Source: Candidatus Obscuribacterales bacterium
GTDB lineage: Bacteria; Cyanobacteriota; Vampirovibrionia; Obscuribacterales; Obscuribacteraceae
Direction: 5' to 3'
Assembly: GCA_020050835.1 (NCBI GenBank)
Contig: JAGVKB010000127.1
Location: forward strand, 22,737-86,736
DNA: 64,000 nucleotides
Part shown: piece by piece, positions 9,491-18,738 of the stretch
Layout: each line of letters starts with the position of its first letter
Numbering within the stretch: the first letter of the stretch is position 1
Notes under the pieces: model-generated
The model's database searches: none
What the model was told of the DNA's origin: nothing
What the model saw: the letters and a program-made list of their open reading frames with translations, nothing else
Program-made: the position numbers and the translations under genes

Positions 9491-10207
9491 ATGGTTGGTG
9501 ACTGGATCTCGATTAATTCGGCCGATGGAAAGACGTTCAAGGCGTACGTCTCGGCGCCGCCGGTTCCAACTGCGTCGGCAGTGGTGGTGATTCAAGAGAT
9601 CTTCGGAGTCAATCCTTGGCTCAGGTCGGTCGCTGACTGGTTAGCAAATGAAGGCTATCTCGCGATTGCTCCCGACCTGTTTCATCGCCAGGAGCCGAAC
9701 GTCCAACTGACGGACAAATCTGAAGCGGATTGGCAAAAGGCATTCGAGTTATACAAGGGATTCGACGAAGATAAGGGCGTGGAAGACCTCAAGTCCACAA
9801 TTGCAGCGGCTGCCACGCTACCGCAATGCAACGGAAAGGTGGGCTCGCTTGGATTCTGTCTGGGCGGTAAACTGGCATACTTGCTGTCCGCCCGTTCGAA
9901 CAGCAACTGCAATGTCAGCTTCTACGGTGTAGGCATCGAACAAAATCTGAGCGAACCGGTGCGCAAACCACTCCTGATGCATATTGCCGAAAAAGATGCT
10001 CATGTACCTCCGGAAGCGCAGGCGGCAATTCATCAAACGCTCGATCGAAATGAATTGGTGAGCATTCGTGTTTATGAAGGTGCCGGCCACGCATTTGGAC
10101 GTCCGGGCTCCCAGCATTACGACGAGAAGTTGGCAGAGCTCGCGCGCCTACGCAGCCTGGAATTTCTCGAGCAGCATTTGGTTTCAGAAGTTGGAGCAGC
10201 TCATTAG
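9491..10207 (+). CDS. Dienelactone hydrolase family protein
   Basis: A 238-residue enzyme of the usual dienelactone hydrolase (carboxymethylenebutenolidase) size. It begins with ISINSADGKTFKAYVSAPP and VVVIQEIFGVNPWLR, both typical. The nucleophile is Cys in GFCLGGK, the acid is Asp in EKDAHVPP and the base is His in GAGHAFGRP. DLH opens dienelactones in aromatic degradation, but many paralogs act on other esters, and no aromatic pathway genes are adjacent. I chose the ATG at 9491 because AAAGGAGGT lies 6-7 nt upstream; an upstream in-frame start at 9416 would add 25 residues foreign to the family. Confidence 0.85.
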   Translation: MVGDWISINSADGKTFKAYVSAPPVPTASAVVVIQEIFGVNPWLRSVADWLANEGYLAIAPDLFHRQEPNVQLTDKSEADWQKAFELYKGFDEDKGVEDLKSTIAAAATLPQCNGKVGSLGFCLGGKLAYLLSARSNSNCNVSFYGVGIEQNLSEPVRKPLLMHIAEKDAHVPPEAQAAIHQTLDRNELVSIRVYEGAGHAFGRPGSQHYDEKLAELARLRSLEFLEQHLVSEVGAAH

Positions 10208-10315
10208 AGCGGTCAACTCGACTCTGGCTGAGCAGCAGTCACCCCTGGCTGTAATACCTAAGGTAATACCACCGCCATCGACTGAAAAGTAACAACCGTG
10301 ACTGTCGATCAAATC

Positions 10316-11257
10316 ATGCGATTGAGAACACCTTTCACAACGCTTGGCCTGTTAATTTGCATAATCCTGCAAACTAGTCCTGCCGTCGGCAACGGACCGC
10401 CTGGACTACGGAAGGAGCGTGCGCAAACGGACAATTCGAATCTATTGCCGCTCCCATCGCCCACGCCCGCCGCCGCTCCAAACGCTTCAACCGCGCCCAA
10501 CAGCTCGGCACCGGCAGTGCAATCACAACCGCTCGTGTTGCAGGGCGGTATCGAGCACTCGGAACGCCTACAGCCGGTCGCGCCAGAGCTACAAGCGGGA
10601 GCAATTTATAACGAGCAAGCGCTGCCACCAATCGAACCGAACAACGACTGGTACTGGATTCCTTACTGGTACTCCGGACTGAAACATGTGGACACTGAAA
10701 CTGTTTTACAGGATTACGACTTCAATACAGGCAACGTGATCAGACCGGACAGAGTAATTCTCAATCGGCAAGATCTCGCAATCGGTTTCCAGGCTGACCG
10801 CAATGGACAGGTGTGGGAGTTCAAGAGAGCACCATATCGTACAACGGTCGAAGGCGATAAGGTGCTGTCCGTTATGATGGTTCGCAATCGAGATCCGCTG
10901 GCAGTCTCGCAAGAACGGGTGGTCGTGAGGCTCATTCAAACTTGCTTGACCGTCGACAAGTATTCTCGTCAAATTATGAAATCGGAGCAAACCGAACAGC
11001 TGAATACCTACGTACCTTCTGCACCTGGTGTGATGAACCTGCAAAGTTCGATCAAATCATTCGGACCGGATGGCGCCCCGCTCGTCGAAGAACAGAGCTC
11101 GCGAGTGGTCGTAGATAGAGCTCCATTTCAGCCGATTGACAACTACGAGGGCAGAGACATGAGAAGCTTGTTTAGCCAATTCATGATGTCTCATGGCTAT
11201 GGAAACCTGCTTCCAGACAGCCTGCAACCACAGCAAGATCAGCAATCGTTTCGCTAG
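10316..11257 (+). CDS. Secreted protein of unknown function
   Basis: A 313-residue protein with a signal peptide (MRLRTPFTTLGLLICIILQT, cleavage near AVG). It continues with a Pro/Ala/Ser-rich linker (about residues 30-90) and a compact domain with Trp/Tyr-rich NDWYWIPYWYSGL and beta strands (VWEFKRAPYRTTVEGDKV). I do not recognise it. No Shine-Dalgarno is obvious. A GTG at 10298 would add six residues including an Asp, less typical of a signal peptide. The stop overlaps the stop of the convergent membrane gene by 4 bp. Confidence 0.55.
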   Translation: MRLRTPFTTLGLLICIILQTSPAVGNGPPGLRKERAQTDNSNLLPLPSPTPAAAPNASTAPNSSAPAVQSQPLVLQGGIEHSERLQPVAPELQAGAIYNEQALPPIEPNNDWYWIPYWYSGLKHVDTETVLQDYDFNTGNVIRPDRVILNRQDLAIGFQADRNGQVWEFKRAPYRTTVEGDKVLSVMMVRNRDPLAVSQERVVVRLIQTCLTVDKYSRQIMKSEQTEQLNTYVPSAPGVMNLQSSIKSFGPDGAPLVEEQSSRVVVDRAPFQPIDNYEGRDMRSLFSQFMMSHGYGNLLPDSLQPQQDQQSFR

Positions 11258-11910
11258 AGAATGTTTACGGCCCGTGCCGCCAGAAGTGCAATGATCGCCA
11301 ACGAAACCGATGATTGAATCATCATCAGTACCTTGGCCCAGGGGGAAAGTACCGGCGTGTCAGTTGGAGACAGAGCGGTGCTGGTGTTAAAGGCCAGGAA
11401 GAGATAATCAACAAACGTTGGCGACCAGTTTTCTTGTTTCATCAGCTTTCGCGTTCTGTCATCGAGCGTCATAGCCGGAAAGAGGAAGGCCCCATCCGAA
11501 TGGCCAGGCTCTCGGTCACGCATGTGCGGGCCACCCGCATCCAAACGCCAGTACCAGAGAGCAAACACCAGGATATTGGTCGCCCAGAGAGCAGCGGCGG
11601 AACGGAGCAACGCTTCCGGCGTCTCGACATGAGCCGGAATAGCCATTACCAGTGCCACTAGCGAACGCAACAAACCAAAGGTAATAAAGCCGAGCAAGGC
11701 AAATCCAAGATTTCGGCTCAAGCGATGACGACCACGGCGGAACGCCAATCTACCCGGCACCAAAAGTGCGATTGCGACCGCTATGCCTGCCCAACGCGGG
11801 TGAAGCGCAAGCGAATCCGGCAAGGCATAGTACAAACCACCGACCGCAACTACGGCGATCAACGGAGGCCAGAGCGGCTCTTGTAGGATCTGATTGGGAA
11901 CGCTTTCCAT
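11254..11910 (-). CDS. DUF1345-like integral membrane protein
   Basis: A 218-residue protein with about six hydrophobic helices. The C-terminal part (FVDYLFLAFNTSTALSPTDT, then a short loop and an MMIQSSVSLAIIALLAARAVNIL helix) resembles the pore-loop-like ending of DUF1345 and two-TM ion-channel-like proteins. The channel idea is only a suggestion, since no TVGYG selectivity filter is present. GAGG lies 8 nt before the ATG. The gene converges with the secreted-protein gene. Confidence 0.6.
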   Translation of the reverse strand: MESVPNQILQEPLWPPLIAVVAVGGLYYALPDSLALHPRWAGIAVAIALLVPGRLAFRRGRHRLSRNLGFALLGFITFGLLRSLVALVMAIPAHVETPEALLRSAAALWATNILVFALWYWRLDAGGPHMRDREPGHSDGAFLFPAMTLDDRTRKLMKQENWSPTFVDYLFLAFNTSTALSPTDTPVLSPWAKVLMMIQSSVSLAIIALLAARAVNIL

Positions 11911-11946
11911 CTGAGTGACCTCACAAATGGACCATTTTAGAAGCCG

Positions 11947-11972
11947 AAAACTGGAGCCTCAAAAGGCTCCAG
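11947..11972 (-). terminator. Rho-independent terminator of the small secreted peptide gene
   Basis: A perfect 9-bp stem (CTGGAGCCT / AGGCTCCAG) with a 4-nt loop, followed on the minus strand by TTTTC. It lies downstream of the gene at 12087-12281. Confidence 0.75.
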
Positions 11973-12086
11973 TCTATCTAGCTTGCTTTTCGGTGCTTCC
12001 TTAGTACTTCGAACAACCGGTCCATAATCAGAATCGATTGGCCCTAACAGCGCTCTAAATACGCTTCAAGCCGGTAGCCCGGGAGT

Positions 12087-12281
12087 TTAGCCCTTGCCAA
12101 CCATCTTCTTCATGCCATTGCCCATCGCCTTCAAGCCTTGACCCATCTTCTTGAAAGGCCAGACTATCGCGGAACCAACTTTTTTCGCGCCTTCTTGCAT
12201 CTTATTGTCTGCCGCGAAAGCCGCATTGGCACTGGACAGTAACACGATCGATGCCGAAAGCAAGGTCAAATACTTCTTCAT
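12087..12281 (-). CDS. Small secreted cationic peptide
   Basis: A 64-residue product with a strong signal peptide (MKKYLTLLSASIVLLSSANA, AFA|AD). The predicted mature peptide of about 41 residues is Lys/Gly/Met-rich, has few acidic residues and is amphipathic. It has spaced Lys pairs (GAKKVG, FKKMGQG, MKKMVGKG). No lipobox or Cys is present. GGAG precedes the ATG by a short spacer; a longer in-frame reading from 12332 has no signal-like start. The function is unknown: a membrane-active peptide, periplasmic chaperone-like peptide or surface adhesive are all open. It has its own terminator. Confidence 0.6.
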   Translation of the reverse strand: MKKYLTLLSASIVLLSSANAAFAADNKMQEGAKKVGSAIVWPFKKMGQGLKAMGNGMKKMVGKG

Positions 12282-12597
12282 ATGTAACTCCAATAATTTG
12301 AGCAGCCTGTTTGGCCATAGAATTAATAACATAGAGGCTGAACAATCACATTAAGAAAAAGCTCCTGCATCTCGATCATTGCCGACTGGACTCAGCCACT
12401 AAAACTTCAGTTGCACAATCCGCATAAACATCAGCCGTAGACTTGGATACCAAGTAGATATCTCAATAGCGCTCGGTCTCCTCCTTGCAACACCTGCCTG
12501 TGCTAACATTTGTGTCCCAATGTCAATCTACGACTGTTATTGCACTATACGCTAGTGTTTTCCAACCAACCGGTGCCATGCGCTCGAGAGGAAGAAA

Positions 12598-14100
12598 ATG
12601 AGCTCTACTGTCCAGTCTCCCAAGCTAAAAGTCGATCGCCAATGGCGATCGTATATTAACGGTCGATTTCAAGACGGCAAACTGACTCGCACTCTCTTGA
12701 ATCCAGCCAGCGGTAAAGCGCTCTGCCAAGTATCGGAAGCATCTTCTCAACAGGTAACAGAGGCTATAAAGGCTGCGCGAGCGGCATTCGATCATGGTCC
12801 TTGGCCGCGACTGACCGCCCTGGAGCGCTCGCAATTCCTGCACAGGTTCGCCAACAAAATTGAACAACGTGCTGAAGAACTTGCGACCGTCGAAACTCTC
12901 AATGCCGGAAAGCCGCTTCGCGAGTCACGCTTCGACGTCAGCGATGCAGCAACGTGCCTGCGTTATTACGCCGGGCTGATCACCAAACCGACAGGGCAAA
13001 CGGTCGACGTTCCAGCTCCTTCAATAACGCGGATAGTTAAAGAGCCGATTGGAGTATGTGGACAGATCATCCCCTGGAACTATCCGATCCAGATGGCAGC
13101 GTGGAAACTTGCTCCTGCACTTGCAGCTGGCAACACCTGCGTACTGAAGCCGAGCGAGTATACTCCTTTAACAGCGCTGCTTCTGGCAGAAATACTTGAC
13201 GAACTCGAATTGCCTCCCGGAACCGTCAACATCGTATTGGGAGATGGACCGCAAGCCGGTCTACCACTTGCCGAAAGCGGTCTGGTAGACAAGATAGCCT
13301 TCACCGGTAGCGGAAGGACCGGCAGACTGGTCGCCCAGTCTGCGCTTGGGAACTTGAAGAAAGTAACGCTTGAACTTGGTGGCAAGTCACCGATGATCGT
13401 TTTCGATGATTTCGATCTTGAAACAGCGGTCGACTACGCCCTTTACGCAATCTTTTGTCACGCCGGACAGGTCTGTTCAGCTGGGTCGCGATTTATTGTT
13501 CACAGCCGGATTTATGACCAATTTGTCTCTCGGTTCATCGAGCGCAGCAAGAAGATCAAAGTAGGACCAGGCCTAGACAGCGAGACCGAAATGGGTCCGC
13601 TCGTAAGCAACGAGCATCGCAATCGAGTATTGGAGTACATTGCAATCGGCAAACGGGAAGGAGCCACCCTGGCCTCAGGCGGAGAGACGCTACAGGGCGG
13701 GAAGTATCAGAACGGATTTTATCTCTCACCGACGATTTTTACCGATGTTCATCCCAAAATGCGGATCGTTCAGGAAGAGATTTTCGGTCCAGTGGCCGTA
13801 GTCGAGCAATTCACCACCGAGCAAGAAGCACTGGAGTTAGCCAACGGAACACGCTACGGATTGGCCGGAGCGGTCTTCACCAACGACATTACGAGAGCCT
13901 ATCGAGCAGTGAAAGCATTAAGAGCAGGAGTCACCTGGATTAACGGCTTTCATAGCTGTTACAACGAGTGTCCCTTCGGCGGCTACAAGGAGAGTGGCTG
14001 GGGACGAGAGTGCGGGACATACGGACTGGATGCCTATACTGAAGTCAAACAGATAAACGTAAATCTGGATCCAAGCCCAATCAATTGGTTTAGCCGTTAG
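12598..14100 (+). CDS. Aldehyde dehydrogenase, betaine-aldehyde-dehydrogenase-like
   Basis: A 500-residue NAD(P)-dependent ALDH of full family length. It has the cofactor motif IIPWNYPIQ, KPSEYTP, the FTGSGRTG turn, the general base Glu in LELGGKSP and the nucleophile Cys in GQVCSAGSR, ending with the GGYKESGWGRECG motif. The GQVCSAGSR and EMGPLVS segments are common in betaine/amino-aldehyde dehydrogenases, which oxidise betaine aldehyde to glycine betaine or act on aminoaldehydes. GAGGAAG precedes the ATG. It ends 6 bp from the convergent Rieske oxygenase, which makes a choline or betaine role attractive but not proven. Confidence 0.85.
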   Translation: MSSTVQSPKLKVDRQWRSYINGRFQDGKLTRTLLNPASGKALCQVSEASSQQVTEAIKAARAAFDHGPWPRLTALERSQFLHRFANKIEQRAEELATVETLNAGKPLRESRFDVSDAATCLRYYAGLITKPTGQTVDVPAPSITRIVKEPIGVCGQIIPWNYPIQMAAWKLAPALAAGNTCVLKPSEYTPLTALLLAEILDELELPPGTVNIVLGDGPQAGLPLAESGLVDKIAFTGSGRTGRLVAQSALGNLKKVTLELGGKSPMIVFDDFDLETAVDYALYAIFCHAGQVCSAGSRFIVHSRIYDQFVSRFIERSKKIKVGPGLDSETEMGPLVSNEHRNRVLEYIAIGKREGATLASGGETLQGGKYQNGFYLSPTIFTDVHPKMRIVQEEIFGPVAVVEQFTTEQEALELANGTRYGLAGAVFTNDITRAYRAVKALRAGVTWINGFHSCYNECPFGGYKESGWGRECGTYGLDAYTEVKQINVNLDPSPINWFSR

Positions 14101-14106
14101 TTTGCT

Positions 14107-15177
14107 TTACACCAGAGCTGTTTCTCGAGCTTGCTTGACAGGTCCGCCCTGCTCAACAGCCTGCCGAACCAGGCTTTGATAGTATGCCACGCCATTTTCC
14201 CGGCGCGGATTCAATATTCCGTCCTGGTAAATACCGGATTTGAGATTCTTTTGCACCGCCTCGCACACATTTATATCCTCAGAGGTAATCTGATCGACAA
14301 ACTGGCGAAACTCTTCAATTGTCTTAGTGTCTTCAGTATCTCGAACATGGAAAGTGTATTCCAGTTTTGTTCTATCTACAGCCAATGGATTGACCCGCAA
14401 AGTATAGTAACAAGGCTCATAACATGGCATTCCAAGATTCGGATAAACCCAGAGCCAGAGGCCATTGAAGCTACCAGAGGGCGATTCTACTTTGCGTTCG
14501 CAGCTATGGATCGAAAAGCGATCGACATTCTCAATTTTGTATTTCTGCAGGGCGAAATCCTTGTTGAAAATCGGATGAATGGTCATGCAGTGATAACACT
14601 CCTGATATCCATCCAACCAGACTTTCCAATTGAAACTACCTTCTCGAGTCAGCTTCGAATGAAGCTTGTATGATTCGAGACTGCAATCAGAATCATTCAT
14701 AACTTCTGTCAGACTACCGAATGCATCAACAAACGGTATCGCCTCAGCCGACAGATTGACAAAGATCAATCCACGGTAGGTATTTACCTGCACATCGTAA
14801 AGCGATAGTTCAGCCCGCTTTAAGTCCGGTAGCTCCTCAAAGAGCGGTGTAGCGGCCAGGCATCCTTCCTGATTGTAAGACCAGCCATGATACCGGCAGG
14901 AGATTAACTTGCCTTCCAGCTTACCGGTTTCAGCGGTCAAGAGCGGCGCGGCACGATGCCGGCACACATTGTGAAAGGACTTTAGATGTCCTTCTGAATT
15001 GCGTAGAATGATGATCGCGTATCCGGCAATCTCCAAGGTTATGTAGTCACCGGCGCAAGGAAGCTCGCTTTCGTGGGCTGCATAAATCCATTCCTTGGCA
15101 AAGATCTCCCGGCGCTCACGCTGATAGATCTCCTGGTCGCAATACCACTGTGACGACAAAGTCTTGATCTCTTGCAT
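14107..15177 (-). CDS. Rieske non-haem iron oxygenase alpha subunit
   Basis: A 356-residue ring-hydroxylating-type oxygenase. The Rieske [2Fe-2S] ligands are Cys-x-His in CRHRAAP and Cys-x2-His in SCRYHGWSY. The mononuclear iron site is GYQECYHCMTIHP, with an Asp expected near residue 290-300. The ECYHC style is shared by choline monooxygenase-like, glycine betaine demethylase (GbcA) and carnitine oxygenase (CntA) enzymes, all acting on quaternary amines. GGAG lies 7 nt before the ATG. No reductase subunit is adjacent. It follows malate synthase by 66 bp on the same strand and faces an aldehyde dehydrogenase, so quaternary-amine metabolism is the favoured reading. Confidence 0.8.
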   Translation of the reverse strand: MQEIKTLSSQWYCDQEIYQRERREIFAKEWIYAAHESELPCAGDYITLEIAGYAIIILRNSEGHLKSFHNVCRHRAAPLLTAETGKLEGKLISCRYHGWSYNQEGCLAATPLFEELPDLKRAELSLYDVQVNTYRGLIFVNLSAEAIPFVDAFGSLTEVMNDSDCSLESYKLHSKLTREGSFNWKVWLDGYQECYHCMTIHPIFNKDFALQKYKIENVDRFSIHSCERKVESPSGSFNGLWLWVYPNLGMPCYEPCYYTLRVNPLAVDRTKLEYTFHVRDTEDTKTIEEFRQFVDQITSEDINVCEAVQKNLKSGIYQDGILNPRRENGVAYYQSLVRQAVEQGGPVKQARETALV

Positions 15178-15203
15178 TACATTTCTCCAGACAACACTTT
15201 ACC

Positions 15204-15217
15204 TTGTTAATTAACAA
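15204..15217. promoter_or_regulatory. 14-bp perfect palindrome between aceB and the Rieske gene
   Basis: TTGTTAATTAACAA reads the same on both strands and lies in the 66-bp gap, about 27 bp upstream of the Rieske start. Such A/T-rich palindromes are typical operators for dimeric repressors; no regulator gene is adjacent. Confidence 0.35.
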
Positions 15218-15243
15218 CCGGGCGAATCGCCGTTATCTCCGAA

Positions 15244-16827
15244 TCAATTGTCGAGGTGCTGATAGGCAGGAATCGTGAGGAACTCGACATACTCAGGCTG
15301 CAACACCAAACCATCTAATATCTCAGCAGCAACTTCGAACTTGCCGGTACCGCCCTGGCTCAAAACCGTCAACTCTTCTGCTTTGATCTTGTTGTACAAG
15401 TCCATTGAAATCGGAGTGCCATCGGCCAGTTGCGATTCGTTCCAGAGCCACTGCCACAATTGCGAACGAGATATCTCGGCCGTAGCCGCATCTTCCATTA
15501 GATTGTAGATCGCCGCCGCTCCCACCCCGCGCAGCCAGGATTCAATGTATTGCAATGCGACACTGATATTATTTCTCAAGCCGGATTCAGTAATGCTTCC
15601 TCCTGTAATTTCGGTGTCAAGCAAGTCGGCAGGGCTGACCAGATCTGGCTCTACTGGCTTGTCCTTTTGATGCGGTCTCGTTCCCAATACCCTGTCAAAC
15701 ACTTCTCTGGCAACCGGAACCAGATCCGGATGAGCAACCCATGTGCCATCGAATCCCTGATCGGCCTCGCGCTGCTTGTCCTTCCGCACCGCCGACAGTG
15801 CCACCTCATTCACTTCCGCATCCTTGCGGCTGGGAATGAAGGCGGCCATCCCTCCCATTGCGTGAGCGCCACGGCGGTGACAAGTCTTTACCAACAGATT
15901 GCAATACGCTCGCATAAACGGCACTGTCATAGTCACTTGCGAACGATCCGGCAAAATGAACGCCTTGTGATTTCGGAATTTCTTGATCATGCTAAACATG
16001 TAGTCCCAACGACCAGCGTTCAATCCGGAGATGTGGTCCTTGAGTTCGTAGAGAATTTCATCCATCTCGAAAGCAGCCAGAATAGTTTCAATCAATACGG
16101 TGGCTCGAATTGCTCCTCTGGGAATATTCAGCTCATCTTGAGCAAAATTGAACACATCGTTCCAGAGCCTGGCCTCAAGATAGCCTTCCAGCTTCGGCAA
16201 ATAAAAATACGGACCGCTGCCGTTAGCTAACAGCAACTGCACATTGTGGAAGAAGAAGAGGCCAAAATCGAACAGGCTCGCCGAAATCGCCTGCCCGTCA
16301 ACCAGAACATGCTTCTCCACAAGGTGCCAGCCGCGCGGTCTGACTACCATCGTGGCGATCTGATCGTTTAGCTTGTAGTGCTTGCCTTCAGGACTAGTAA
16401 AGGACAGCGTGCGTCTCGTCACAGCCATCAGGTAGATTTGTCCTGCGACAACATTGGCCCATGTCGGTGAAAGTGAGTCTTCAATGTCTGCCATGAAGAC
16501 GTTGGCACCGGAGTTAAAGGCATTGATCATCATCTTTTGCTCAACCGGACCGGTAATCTCGACGCGACGGTCGAGCAAATCAGCCGGACATGGCGCAACT
16601 TGCCATAACGCGGACCTCACACCGGAGGTCTCGGGAGGGAAGGTGGGCAGCTTGCCGGCATCGAGCTGTTTCTGACGCTCATGGCGTCTTTTGAGTAACT
16701 CAAGTCGAATCGGGTTGAAGGTCCGGTGCAATTTGCCAATGAATTCCAGCGCTTCGACCGTGAGCACTTGGTCGTACTCAGGCACGAGCGTCCCGAGAAG
16801 CTCGATATCCTTTACCGCTTTCATCAT
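15244..16827 (-). CDS. aceB: Malate synthase A
   Basis: A 527-residue protein of malate synthase A size. It contains the [34 protein letters not shown] region (with the catalytic Asp/Glu and Mg site), [11 protein letters not shown], a FYLPKLE segment, [21 protein letters not shown], and GRWDYMFS. It condenses glyoxylate with acetyl-CoA to malate in the cytoplasm. No isocitrate lyase lies in the window, so the source of glyoxylate could be the glyoxylate shunt elsewhere or a neighbouring oxidation. Three start codons run in series (TTG, ATG, ATG); I take the ATG at 16827, with GGGAG 6 nt upstream. Confidence 0.92.
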   Translation of the reverse strand: MMKAVKDIELLGTLVPEYDQVLTVEALEFIGKLHRTFNPIRLELLKRRHERQKQLDAGKLPTFPPETSGVRSALWQVAPCPADLLDRRVEITGPVEQKMMINAFNSGANVFMADIEDSLSPTWANVVAGQIYLMAVTRRTLSFTSPEGKHYKLNDQIATMVVRPRGWHLVEKHVLVDGQAISASLFDFGLFFFHNVQLLLANGSGPYFYLPKLEGYLEARLWNDVFNFAQDELNIPRGAIRATVLIETILAAFEMDEILYELKDHISGLNAGRWDYMFSMIKKFRNHKAFILPDRSQVTMTVPFMRAYCNLLVKTCHRRGAHAMGGMAAFIPSRKDAEVNEVALSAVRKDKQREADQGFDGTWVAHPDLVPVAREVFDRVLGTRPHQKDKPVEPDLVSPADLLDTEITGGSITESGLRNNISVALQYIESWLRGVGAAAIYNLMEDAATAEISRSQLWQWLWNESQLADGTPISMDLYNKIKAEELTVLSQGGTGKFEVAAEILDGLVLQPEYVEFLTIPAYQHLDN

Positions 16828-17081
16828 CAATCACTCCCTCTGCTCGAGCGTACAACTGGAATCGCTCCGCGCTCAAAGACTTAAATATATCAATCGATAA
16901 ACTGTTTGCGGTCGGATAACCGTCAAAATGAGCGCCGAATGAATATTGACTAACTTTGCCTCTGCCAGCTACTTGAGCGTTATTCAGCTCATGCGCTGAC
17001 GGCAACTGCCAAGATTAAGCTTAATGTCGACTCAACCGCGAGCCGCTAAAATGGTTATCCGCTGTTTGAGGAGAGGCTGGC

Positions 17082-18191
17082 ATGTCGCTTAATCACTACG
17101 TTACGCTCGGAAACTCCGGTCTGCGGGTAAGCCCGCTCTGTCTAGGCACAATGACCTTTGGGCTTGATTGGGGTTGGGGTTCATCGGAGGAAGAATCATT
17201 CAGCATCCTGAAGCATTTCATCGATCAGGGCGGCAATTTCATTGATACGGCCAATCTATACACAAAAGGGCATTCGGAGTCGATTATTGGCGACTTCATT
17301 ACAAGAAAGGGATTCAGAAGAGATCAATTAGTAATCGCCACAAAGTTTTTCGGGTCGCTCTATCAAGGTGATCCCAATGCTGGCGGTGCCAGCAGAAAGT
17401 CGATGATGGCAGCGCTCGATGCTTCCCTGCGCCGCCTGAAAACTGACTATGTCGACCTTTATTGGATGCACTGCTGGGATCAATTTACACCGATCGAGGA
17501 AACGATGCGTGCGCTCGACGATGTAGTGCGCTCTGGCAAGGTGCGTTACATAGGATTTTCAGATACCCCGGCCTGGAAAACCGCCCAGGCCCAGATGATC
17601 GCCAATTTTAAAGGCTGGACTCCGCTGATTGCGCTACAGATCGAGTATTCGATGCTCGAACGAACAGTGGAGGGCGAACTGATGCCGATGGCATTGGAGC
17701 TCGGTCTGGGAGTTACACCCTGGTCTCCGCTCAAAGGCGGAGTCCTGACCGGCAAATTCACCCGTGAAACTAGGGGAAAGGTGGAGCCCGGACGTGGCGA
17801 ATGGGTGTCCACTCATCTGTCTGAAGAGAACTACCAAATTGTTGACGAATTGATAGCCGTCAGCAAAGAGCTCAACACTACACCAGCACGTGTAGCGCTG
17901 GCCTGGGTACAGTCAAGACCGGGAGTCGTTTCATCAATCATCGGTGCCAGAACTATGTCTCAATTGGAAGACAACCTTGGTGCGCTCAAGGTAAGACTGA
18001 CGTCTACCCAAATCGATCGGCTTGACTTGATCTCAAAGCCAAAACTCAACTTTCCGGCCGACTTTATTTCACGCTCAGGACCGTTCTCGTCGGGCGGAAC
18101 GATCATCAACGGCGAAACCAACTCACTCAATCCCTTGGCGCCTCAAGATGATTCTGAACGGCATGACCGGCCGGTAGTAGCAAGTCGCTAA
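17082..18191 (+). CDS. Aldo/keto reductase
   Basis: A 369-residue NADPH-dependent (alpha/beta)8 barrel. The start LGNSGLRVSPLCLGTMTFG is typical. The tetrad can be read as Asp in NFIDTANLY, Tyr in the same segment, Lys in VIATKFF and His in DLYWMHCWD. The cofactor-binding C-terminal part is GARTMSQLEDNLGAL. It is about 40 residues longer than the usual 320-330, with an unusual tail. GAGGAG precedes the ATG. The physiological substrate is unknown. Confidence 0.88.
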   Translation: MSLNHYVTLGNSGLRVSPLCLGTMTFGLDWGWGSSEEESFSILKHFIDQGGNFIDTANLYTKGHSESIIGDFITRKGFRRDQLVIATKFFGSLYQGDPNAGGASRKSMMAALDASLRRLKTDYVDLYWMHCWDQFTPIEETMRALDDVVRSGKVRYIGFSDTPAWKTAQAQMIANFKGWTPLIALQIEYSMLERTVEGELMPMALELGLGVTPWSPLKGGVLTGKFTRETRGKVEPGRGEWVSTHLSEENYQIVDELIAVSKELNTTPARVALAWVQSRPGVVSSIIGARTMSQLEDNLGALKVRLTSTQIDRLDLISKPKLNFPADFISRSGPFSSGGTIINGETNSLNPLAPQDDSERHDRPVVASR

Positions 18192-18194
18192 AAG

Positions 18195-18228
18195 CCAGAG
18201 ACTGATACTTAAACATATCAGTCTCTGG
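18195..18228 (-). terminator. Strong Rho-independent terminator
   Basis: A perfect 13-bp stem (CCAGAGACTGATA and its complement) with an 8-nt loop. The minus-strand read-out ends in CTTTTAG. It lies 47 bp downstream of the minus-strand gene at 18275 and just after the stop of the aldo/keto reductase, so it may act on both sides. Confidence 0.8.
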
Positions 18229-18274
18229 ACAGGGCACCGCGATTAGCTTTCAGCTGTGAGAGGCAATCACTCAA

Positions 18275-18607
18275 TTAATACCTGAAGTAATCATTGTAGT
18301 GACGATAATGTCTCCGCTGATTCCAATTAGGCACTACGCGTTGACTATAGGGTGTGGTTCCTGACCACCAGTTCTGCGAAGCCGCCCATTGCGATGACTG
18401 CATTGCAGCCATCTTCTGCTGTTCGGCTGCAATCTGCTGCGCCACCAACTGTTGTTGAATAGCCATATTTTGTGCGTATTGTTGCACCGCCAGCTCATTC
18501 AACGCTCTGCTCATGTCGTTCTTTGCATCAGCCGGAGATGCCAGTGATCCCAAGCCCAGCATCGAGGCTCCAAGCAGAATCCCTACTAGCATCTTGTACC
18601 GTTTCAT
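18275..18607 (-). CDS. Small secreted Gln-rich protein
   Basis: A 110-residue protein with signal peptide (MKRYKMLVGILLGASMLGLG, cleavage near ADA). The mature part has a Gln/Ala-rich helical stretch (about residues 35-75, with spaced QQ pairs) and an aromatic, basic C-terminus (QRRHYRHYNDYFRY). I do not recognise it. AGGAG lies 8 nt before the ATG and a strong terminator follows, so it looks like a true short gene. Confidence 0.6.
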   Translation of the reverse strand: MKRYKMLVGILLGASMLGLGSLASPADAKNDMSRALNELAVQQYAQNMAIQQQLVAQQIAAEQQKMAAMQSSQWAASQNWWSGTTPYSQRVVPNWNQRRHYRHYNDYFRY

Positions 18608-18738
18608 GGTTTATACTCCTGTGTCTGCGTCTAACCTGAGCAAACAGACGCGAGCGTCTTGAACAAGTTGCAATACTCACATTAGAATGCCTTAATCCAC
18701 CTCTCGAATCACAGCCAGGACGACATTTCACAGCTCGA

